NCBI RefSeq assembly: GCF_000264905.1
Contig: NW_006763140.1
Span: 1,589,916 to 1,653,915, forward strand
Length of the DNA stretch: 64,000 bases
From: Stereum hirsutum FP-91666 SS1
Taxonomy: Eukaryota; Basidiomycota; Agaricomycetes; Russulales; Stereaceae
Direction: 5' to 3'
The translations under genes were made by a program, and so were the position numbers. Within the stretch, counting starts at the first letter, position 1; every line of letters starts with the position of its first letter. Below, piece by piece: positions 57,067-64,000 of this stretch. Under the pieces are notes generated by a model. That model did not search any database. It saw only the letters and a list, made by a program, of their open reading frames with translations, and had not been told where the DNA came from.

Positions 57067-59340
57067 TTGTCGACCTGTCTTGAGTTGAAAGCTCAGCGTG
57101 AGGCCAGTACATTGAAGGCAAAGACAAAACTGAAGCCGGAGCTTCTCGTCCACTTCAAGCATGCCCTCCCAGATGGTCCTCTCATACTATGCCACCCCGG
57201 TGAAGAGCTGGAGCTGATCAAGTGCCACCATACCGCCATTAACGAACCCAATGTTGGGTAGGCCACAATCTATCTTTCACGGAGGCTTTCCAAGCGCGAA
57301 AAGAAGGCCAAGAAGCAGGAGAGGTTGAAGAGGTTGAAGGTTTCTGGAGTGACAGTGGAGGATCTTGAGCTCGCTACACTCGAGAGTGATACTGATGAGG
57401 AGATGGAGGATTGGGACTTTTATGGTGAAGATCCTCCTGAGAACTTTGTCCCTGCTGCACCAAAGGCACCAATACCCTCCCAGCCCTTCGTCATTCCCCC
57501 TAATGTTGCCCCGATCCACTTATGCTATCCTGCTCGTGCGCCACCGAATAGCACTGGCCGTGTTCCACTTCCGATGGAGGTTCGGTACTCAGGCTATGTG
57601 TATGTGGACCAAGTGACCAACATTCTCTGTGCCAATACAACTTACGTGCCAATTCTTCTATCTTCTGAGGATTCCATAATCTATGTCAATGGCTACTGGG
57701 GTCGCAAGGACACTTTGCTGTACCCCCAATGATTCGACCACCACGCACCTTGGCTCCTCTATATCCCCATCTCCCACGAAGTTCTTCGACAACCTTTTCT
57801 TCACGAAAATTGGCGCAACCTCTGAACTGGAGGCATGCTTTGTTCGGGGATGAATTCGACGCCTCTCATGTCACCTCTTGAGAGTATTCTGGGCCCGCTT
57901 CGCAAGAAGGGTAACTCGATGAGGCAGACAGTTCCGAAATATTTGCGTCTGGTCCTTGAGCGTCGCACACCATTAAACCGTGATGTCCGCGAGTCCGATC
58001 TCCCTTCATTCATCCTCGAGCGAGAGTTCCAGTTCTTCCACAAGCTTGTGGCGGGTGTTTATGGCTGGGAGCAGTTCATGCTGGTTATGTGAGCTCACGA
58101 GCGTACCATGGTCGAGCTGAACGCATTCCTTTTCTGGGCGCAGGATGTTGAGTCATACCCAAAGTGTGGCTGTGATCATAGTTTGCGCTCTTTACGCGGG
58201 TCCATCTTTTCTACGGTTGACAGCGACATCTTCCTTGCTTTTGCCCACATGACTGCCCCGGTTTATCTCACCTCTCCGGAAATTCCTCACTCTGATCCTC
58301 CATTTCTGAAGTTGGATTGGTCTCCTTGGCGTAATAAGGTCGCAGTTAAGAGCATAGCTACAAGCGGTAAGGCTTGGTGTTTACTTTCTTCGTGCTCTTA
58401 CTGACAGTATATATATTTTTAGATGATTGACAGAAGCTCGACAAGATCTTCTATCCGCCTCGTGGCTCGGATGGCTTGGCTTTCAAATGGGAGGCTTGAG
58501 GTGTAGCCGTTTGCACTGATCCAGCAGCACCAACACCCCAGCTTTTTAATCGCAACCAAAACATTCAGAAGAGGCAGGCTAACTTGCAGCTGGAGAAGCT
58601 TTATGGTATGTATTTTTTTTGTTGTCTGTCTAGTGATTTATCTTAACTTTGAGTTGCTCTTAGCTTCTAATCGGACAAGAAAGGCTCCGAAGGACAACAA
58701 TATCATGCAGCTCCTTAATCGCCCCAAGGATCCTGAAGCGTTCAACTCCAATCTCGCTTCTGCTGCGAAACACTCCAAGTTGCCCGACTGGTTTCCTCAT
58801 CCGTACCCCGGCTACGAGAACCTCAAGATCTACGTCTCTTCCTCGACCTTGAAGCCTAAGAAGGCTGCGCAGACCTTTTGGATGTCACCTTTCGAGATTT
58901 TCCTCTGCGGCAACAATCCTGAAATGATCCTGGCTCAGTGGAAGTTATTGATCATGTTTCGTGGCAAAATTCTCAAGCACCCTATCCTCTCCCTCCGTGA
59001 TCCCGCGGTCCACCCACTCACCAAGAAAGAATGGTGTGCCATCTCTTCCGGTGCCGAGTTCCGGTTCCAGTGGCCAAAGGAGGAATCCTTCCCCGCCTTC
59101 GGCCCTACTCACTACTGGCATGCGGATCTCATTCCGCTTTTCAGCACAGAGGCTACCACTAATGCCAAGGAGGCGGTTCATACACTGGGAGATAGAGCAC
59201 GGGTCATCCTGCTGGATATGCTCAGCTGTAATTATGAGGTGGATGTAATTGACTGGGAGAAGGACTGGAAGCTCAAGATCGGTCTTGCTCTCCTATTTGC
59301 TGAACTCGTATTAGGAATGGCCGGTTATGGACAATTTCTT
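57067..59340 (+). pseudogene. Long decayed gene: one frame, six in-frame stops
   Basis: From 57067 to 58404 a single reading frame carries coherent protein sequence but is broken by TAG at 57259 and TGA at 57730, 57823 and 58090. After an apparent intron (donor GTAAGG near 58365, acceptor before 58423) the frame continues with TGA at 58428 and 58497, then a second intron (58606 to about 58663) and an unbroken stretch to about 59330. Examples are PVYLTSPEIPHSDPPFLKLD, PDWFPHPYPGYENLKIYVSS and GAEFRFQWPKEESFPAFGPT. No frameshift is needed. I do not recognise the protein; it has the look of a lineage-specific Agaricomycete gene. A possible first exon starts at 56921. It is called a pseudogene because of the stops. 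Confidence 0.6.
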
Positions 59341-60212
59341 TTCTTTTCTTTTGTATGTCTCGCCACACTCGCCACACTCATTTCTTTCTCCCTTTTACTT
59401 TACTTTTCCCTTTCCTTTTCCCCACCCATTTATCATCCCCTTACGAAGTCCCCATGACATCACGACCCTCATGACACACCTACGGCATCCTGACGACCTT
59501 TACGATTACGCGTCCCCCACGGACTCGCGGACTCCTGGTACGCGTCACCCCTGGCTTACGCGTCCCTTTCCTTTTCCATCCTTTACCTTCCCTCCTCTAC
59601 GATGCGGCTCCCCTCCACTCTCCTTCCTACTCGACGCGCGGCCCTTCGTCATCCCCATCCATTCATTCTTACGGACTATGACTTGATACGCATATGCGTC
59701 CCCCGCTTACGCGTCCCCTTCGTCATGGCTTACGCGTCCCTCCCAGCTTGGGTATATAGGTAGAATAGTCTGCATGTACATACCCCAGCTTCGAGATCGT
59801 CAACTCCTGGACGAACAACTCAGAACAGAGGCTCACTCCTCTTCATCCTCACGTCTTCACGTCGCTGCTAGTGTAGTCAACTAGTCCTTTGATCTCGCGC
59901 TGGGGGCAACCTTCCGGGTGAATCTTAAGGTAACCAGGCCCGACATTTATGGAAGCCACTGCCTCGGAGCTCTCAATCGTCCCCGTCGGTACGCTAGTGT
60001 GTTGAGCTAGCGCGCGGACACCCCACCCACTCTTTGAGAGAACCCCACGTTGCCAGGGAGGCTTACCCAGGATTGGGCGTCATCTCGTCCGGCCGTGACA
60101 TTATCTCGAAGCTCCACCTCCCTCTCTCCAAACCCTCCTTTGCCTGCCGACTGTCTGTAGGGGCTAGAACATTGGTGAAGGGAAAGCCAACCCGCACTCC
60201 TCTGCGGACGAC

Positions 60213-61682
60213 GTGTTACGGTCATCGTACGTTAGCCACGACCCAGCTCTTTCATACACCGAACCCCACAACTACCGCCTGGAAAGTGTCACGGAGCAAG
60301 CCCCAGGTACCCACGTTGTGACCGCATCATCCCCATCTACACTACTACACCTTTCTATGCTATCGGACCCCTCTACCTTTAAAGAACTCGCACATCTTTT
60401 CGCTCAACCCCCCCGAACCTTCAACTCCGCGTTTGGAGCCCGGCGCATCCAACGCTGGGTAATCGACAACTTCTTCTCTGGATCCCCACGCGCAGCCCTC
60501 AGGGGCCAAGAACTCTCCAACAGAAACGAACCCCCCATCTCCTACGATAACCACCCCAACTTCACTCACTGCTTCTGCCCCAAGCACGTCATTCACAAAC
60601 CTCAGTGCCCCTTCTACTCACCACCAACCCCGCCTGATATCCCCTCTCCCTCGCCGAGCGCTCAACTTCAATACCCCCCAAGCCCCATCCCCGACTCTGA
60701 CACTGAGCTCCCTGACGACTCTGCCTTCGACCCCAACTTCTCATTGGACGGGTTCTCCGACAATCTCATCCAGACACACTCCCCCACCCCGAGTCGCTAC
60801 ACCACACCCTTCGAGCAACCAACTCGATCTCTCGTACCCTACTCCCTATCTCTTTCCTCCTCACCTGAGGAATCTCCCACAACTCTCTCCCCCTCCTCGT
60901 CACCAATCCAACTCCCCTCTACCTATACCACCCCGGATCTCCTTCTCTTCGACTCCCCCCTTCCATCACCAACAAACTACACCGACTCCGGTCTCCTTGA
61001 ACCCCTCGACACCGAGAACATACCAAGCCCAAGGAGTTCAAACAGACGTCTTCGTTCCACGAAGAAACAGAAACCCCTTTCTCTATCTCCAGCAGAACGG
61101 AAACGCAACTACCAACACTACTACGGGATCAGGGAACCAGATCTCGCAGGAGTTGCAGCGGCAACGACTTCCCGAACCCTCATCGATGAACTCCCTGACT
61201 ATCCAGACCACATGGAACACCGCCTACAACGCCCTCTCCCAAGCAGAACAGGAAAGGAGAGAGCCACATCCCAGGAGACGGATACAAAGGAACAGGCACG
61301 GAAGGGACTCTTCCAATTCTACCACTCTAGTGGACGACTCGACGAGATTGAACACCTTCTCTTCGGTCTTTCAGCCACAACCCTTGACAACCTCGCCGCA
61401 GACCACCGCCCCGAGACCCATTGCAACTGCTCCATCTGCCTCCGAGCTCGTAACCGCTTGGCAGACCCGACTCCCAACCAACCCCAGGCATCTACTTCCG
61501 GGTCCGGATCCCCTCCCCTTCCCGAGCTACCCCTCTCTGCAGGCGCCACAGGCTTCGACTACCACATCAATCCAGACAACGATTCCAATCTCATTCTCCT
61601 TTCGCCCCAGGAGTACCGAGAGGCCGTTGCAGCCGAACACAGATACTTCGGCTCCTCAGGTCGGAATAGTAACTCTCTCTGA
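60213..61682 (+). CDS. Long Pro/Ser/Thr-rich open frame inside the putative element, 489 aa
   Basis: An uninterrupted frame; the likely start may be the internal Met at about 60360 (MLSDPSTFKELAHLFAQPPR). The product has a short structured-looking N-terminus with AFGARRIQRWVIDNFFSGSP and HCFCPKHVIHKPQCPF, then a Pro/Ser/Thr-rich middle. The C-terminal part is more ordered: LSPAERKRNYQHYYGIREPD, GLFQFYHSSGRLDEIEHLLF and HCNCSICLRARNRLADP. The Cys/His pairs could bind zinc but do not form a CCHC gag knuckle. The low complexity and C-rich base composition mean chance openness cannot be excluded. I assign no function. Confidence 0.4.
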   Translation: MLRSSYVSHDPALSYTEPHNYRLESVTEQAPGTHVVTASSPSTLLHLSMLSDPSTFKELAHLFAQPPRTFNSAFGARRIQRWVIDNFFSGSPRAALRGQELSNRNEPPISYDNHPNFTHCFCPKHVIHKPQCPFYSPPTPPDIPSPSPSAQLQYPPSPIPDSDTELPDDSAFDPNFSLDGFSDNLIQTHSPTPSRYTTPFEQPTRSLVPYSLSLSSSPEESPTTLSPSSSPIQLPSTYTTPDLLLFDSPLPSPTNYTDSGLLEPLDTENIPSPRSSNRRLRSTKKQKPLSLSPAERKRNYQHYYGIREPDLAGVAAATTSRTLIDELPDYPDHMEHRLQRPLPSRTGKERATSQETDTKEQARKGLFQFYHSSGRLDEIEHLLFGLSATTLDNLAADHRPETHCNCSICLRARNRLADPTPNQPQASTSGSGSPPLPELPLSAGATGFDYHINPDNDSNLILLSPQEYREAVAAEHRYFGSSGRNSNSL

Positions 61683-61926
61683 ACTCGTGGCCGTCGCCTT
61701 CCTCGCAGTCATCAACGACTACACCGACTCTCCACTCTCCACCCCTCTCCGATCTTTTACTACCACCCTTACTGCTACCGCCTACCTCGCATTAGGAACC
61801 CGTACCCGAACCCCCTTCCATGTCATGACCGTCCTGACATGGCCTATTTGTTTTTCTTCATCTTCCTCTACCTTCCTTCCTCTATCGCTCGTGACCCGGT
61901 TCCCTCTCCCCTCTCCTCTCTGTTGA
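60997..61926 (+). other. Second open frame overlapping the first by 686 nt
   Basis: A 309-codon frame in a different register overlaps the 3' half of the 489-codon frame and runs 244 nt beyond it. Its product is Thr/Pro/Arg-rich with a hydrophobic C-terminus and has no motif I know. It might be a frameshift-linked extension of the first frame, a separate product or a by-product of C-rich composition. Confidence 0.25.
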
Positions 61927-62400
61927 CTCGTTTCCTACGGATGTCCGGACTATATTTACAGACGCTTACGCGTACACCCATGCCTCTCCGCTCTCCCGGC
62001 TTTCACTCTATTCTTGTACTATTACTCATTCTGCTTACCCTGCGCTGACGCGTCCTCTCCTTGGCTTACTGATCCTTTTCCCTTGCTTACTGATACTTTG
62101 TTCCCATGCTTACGCGTCTCCTTTCCCACGCTTACGCGTCCCTTCCCCTTCTACGTATATATACTTTGGGTACTTCCACCTTCACTTTCCCTTAACCTGA
62201 TCCGCCTCTTAGTCACCCGGTACAAAGACACTTGTCTACCAGCCCACTGTTGCACTTGGTACGGTTACCAACTCCAACCTCGACTACACCTACTTGGTCT
62301 ATCTCCACGCCCACAAGGCTCCTTGGAATATACTCGTTATCTTGGTTCTCTCTCCATCGTTCGGCACACCCCGCCAAACTCGAGTGCAGACTAGACTTCC

Positions 62401-62870
62401 GGTCGCCCATCTCTTGATCACGCCACCAGCCGCGATCTTGACCTAGGAACCACCCTTCGGATACTACCCACGTAATCCGATCTCACGTAACCCAGCATCT
62501 AGGGTTTTTACGTTCGGCCTTAGCTGCTCATCTAAGCAACACAGCTTAGAAGTCCGCAGTGGTCGCGACATTCCAACTCCTTTTAACTATCCTCTTTCTT
62601 ATCGCCGTCCACCTCGCCAGGGCATGCCACGAGTACCGAAACCCGTGAGTACCTGCGACGAGTATCCATCAGGCACAATGCCGAGTACCTGTATTCGCGG
62701 ATACAGATATTCATTCCCACGGATACCTCCCCGGATACAGGTGTAACAGGGAGCGGTAGCAGGTACCTCCTACGCGTACTCGTGTCGGATGTCACTATAA
62801 GAGCTCATTTCAGAGGATTAGAACAGACAGAAAATATATTGATCTCAGGGAGACACAAAAATAATACAAA
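62401..62870. other. Repeat-island spacer
   Basis: No gene seen. Around 62630-62760 the words GAGTACC, GGATAC and their relatives recur, an imprecise low-complexity pattern. Confidence 0.3.
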
Positions 62871-62874
62871 GCGA

Positions 62875-62967
62875 GAGACTGTTGAAGTCCAAAGAGAGAA
62901 GGACTGTTGAAGTCCGGAGAGAAAACTGTTGAAGTATGAAAAGGAAAACTGTTGAAGTAATAAACGA
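62875..62967. repeat. Four imperfect copies of a ~24-bp tandem repeat
   Basis: The core ACTGTTGAAGT occurs four times at a spacing of 21-26 bp (starting near 62878, 62903, 62925 and 62948), each followed by an A/G-rich spacer. Confidence 0.75.
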
Positions 62968-62998
62968 GAAAAGGTAAACACTAGCAGCACCCACACCC

Positions 62999-63480
62999 CT
63001 ACTCGACAACCTGGACATCGATATCGGACTCAATAGCCTTACCCTTTCCCTTGTTCGACCGCTTCGGCTTATCACGGAGGCCCTCAAGCAACTCGGCTTC
63101 ATCTAAGACTCCGGGAATACCTAGCCTCAGCCAAGAACCGACGATTGTGGCGGCACGAACACTCTGATCAGATAGAGTGGCGAAGCTTCAAAACGGTGAG
63201 GCCTCCACGGGAGAAACCAGTCTCAAGGTCTGTTGAAGCAGCTGCAGTAACTAGTGAGTGCCTGACGAATATTTCGATGAATAAAAAGCTCACCAGGGCA
63301 AGAGAGGACATCAAGAGCCATGCGAGCAAGAGGGGCAGTACGGGGAGTGGTCGAGAAGGAATTCCAGTACCCAATAGGATCATCAGTGGGTACCAAGGGA
63401 GAATTGAGGTACTCTTCAAGAACATCGGTTGGCTCCAAATGGCCCATGTTCACCAGAGCCAGCAGCCTCATTATAATGAG
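62999..63480 (-). pseudogene. Truncated hAT transposase, C-terminal dimerisation part
   Basis: On the minus strand a frame from about 63475 reads EYLNSPLVPTDDPIGYWNSF and APLARMALDVLSCP. After a 44-nt intron (63289-63246 approximately) it continues STDLETGFSRGGLTVLKLRH. This is the hAT C-terminal signature (YW, then LA.MA.D.LS.P, then a degenerate ERxFS, then LT..K.RHS). A stop follows at about 63168, but the family sequence resumes in another frame (SDQSVRAATIVGSW, then a Lys-rich tail) and ends at TAG 62999, so a small deletion broke the gene. The catalytic N-terminal two thirds are missing; repeats start at 63470. In active copies this part mediates dimerisation and contributes the catalytic Glu. 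Confidence 0.75.
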
Positions 63481-63560
63481 TCACGGTAGTACCGTGAAAT
63501 CACATTATAATGAGTAGCGGCAATCCCGTGGGCCCTTGGTGGGCCCCTCATTATAATGAA
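63470..63560. repeat. Three copies of the palindrome CATTATAATG
   Basis: CATTATAATG, mostly within TCATTATAATGA (a perfect 12-bp palindrome), occurs at about 63470, 63504 and 63549. The first two copies continue identically as AGTnnCGG and sit 34 bp apart. Confidence 0.7.
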
Positions 63561-64000
63561 CACCCCTTGCAGACCTCTGCCTGTACCGGCCAAATTGGGC
63601 CAGCTGTCAATATGTGATATATTATTTCTGCTGTAAATCATAAAAGCAGTATGTTGGACATCCGAAAAGAGATATAACTGGGTAGATACTTTGTGCTCGG
63701 AGGTGTGGCACAAGTATGTTCATCCTAGGTGTGGCCCAGCTGTAGTGATTTGGATTTTGGGTGGCCGGGTAGGGTCTAGGGGCGGGTTGGGGACGGGGTA
63801 GGGGTTCCTAGGACCGGGATGGGATGCTGGGATGCTGGATAGGGGGTAGGGAAACATGTAGGGGGTAGTAAAAAATAGGTAGCAGGGTGGTAGGGTGCTG
63901 AATACATGGATTAGGCGTGTTTTATGGTAGTTTTGGCTACTAGGGACATTACTGGGTGTACCGGGACAGCAGTAGGTGCAATAAAAATCGGGGAAAATCA
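63561..64000. other. End of window, no gene seen
   Basis: Apart from the G-rich tract the sequence holds only short frames. The region beyond 63870 is G/T-rich and may belong to a repeat that continues outside the window. Confidence 0.3.
63750..63870 (+). repeat. G-rich tract with quadruplex-forming potential
   Basis: The plus strand has runs GGG-TGGCC-GGG-TA-GGG-TCTA-GGGG (from 63759) followed by GGGG-C-GGG-TT-GGGG-AC-GGGG, each satisfying the four-run quadruplex pattern, then further GGGTAGGG-type words to about 63870. No coding frame is associated. Confidence 0.7.

Larger units (their letters stand above)
59455..62400 (+). mobile_element. Putative non-autonomous LTR-type element
   Basis: Two promoter-like segments flank a coding-like core. 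The left (59455-59800) and right (61837-62200) both begin TGACAT, carry several copies of a GCTTACGCGTCC word, and end in a TATA stretch (GGTATATAGG near 59752; ACGTATATATAC near 62154). The offsets between the matching marks are about 2.38-2.40 kb, so the two segments are collinear, as diverged long terminal repeats would be. The core holds two long open frames but no reverse transcriptase, integrase or protease motif. I did not find a target duplication or a primer-binding site. A retroelement of the TRIM/LARD kind is the best guess; a locally duplicated promoter is the alternative. Confidence 0.35.

Noticed and set aside
1..64000. CRISPR arrays, operons, ribosome binding sites, attachment sites
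   Set aside because: The sequence is nuclear eukaryotic; no regularly spaced direct-repeat array or prokaryotic signal was seen.

Overview
The window is a piece of an intron-dense fungal nuclear genome, almost certainly a mushroom-forming basidiomycete (Agaricomycetes). The evidence is dozens of short GT..AG introns (mostly 50-65 nt), genes on both strands with no operons, and fungal proteins such as a Rua1-type regulator, a Cap59/CMT1-type glycosyltransferase, a Kre9-type wall protein and a GVP36-type BAR protein. I built spliced models by hand. Those given with full exon lists keep frame from start to stop, which is the main support for them.

Layout. 1-967: 3' part of a single-pass membrane protein. 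2031-4872 (-): arrestin-type Rsp5 adaptor. 6144-7009 (+): isoprenylcysteine methyltransferase. 7794-9410 (-): His-rich hydrophilic protein. 10423-10859: hAT-type MITE. 11431-13233 (+): unknown 464-aa protein. 15357-16745 (+): casein kinase 1-like kinase. 18133-18870 (+): ribosomal protein eL14. 20103-20997 (+): secreted Cys-rich protein. 21501-22532 (+): intronless orphan gene. 22828-23332 (-) and 23466-24791 (+): SUS1/ENY2 and mitoribosomal uS10m, back to back. 25024-25970 (+): mago nashi. 26850-29666 (-) and 29737-30731 (+): Rua1-domain regulator and a p24 cargo receptor, back to back. 31318-35847 (+): valyl-tRNA synthetase (21 exons). 36498-38698 (+): HSP60. 39292-40110 (+): Kre9-type GPI protein. 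40739-43024 (-): FAD oxidoreductase. 43552-44000: tRNA-type SINE. 44195-46372 (+): PTC7-type PP2C. 47506-48810 (-) and 49004-50182 (+): GVP36-like BAR protein and proteasome beta2. 50658-52587 (+): GT69 mannosyltransferase.

From about 52.6 kb to the end the sequence changes character. No intact conserved gene is visible. Instead there is a second hAT-type MITE, decayed reading frames with in-frame stops, a putative non-autonomous LTR-type element with two long overlapping frames, a truncated hAT transposase, tandem and palindromic repeats and a G-rich tract. This looks like a transposon island next to a housekeeping-rich block.

The genes do not form a pathway cluster. Recurring themes are protein quality control (HSP60, proteasome beta2), translation (eL14, uS10m, ValRS), secretion and wall (p24, Kre9-type, GT69, secreted protein) and mRNA handling (SUS1, mago). 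Three divergent pairs share promoters of only 70-193 bp between start codons. Two introns are best explained as GC-AG introns, and two genes contain micro-exons of 6 and 12 nt.
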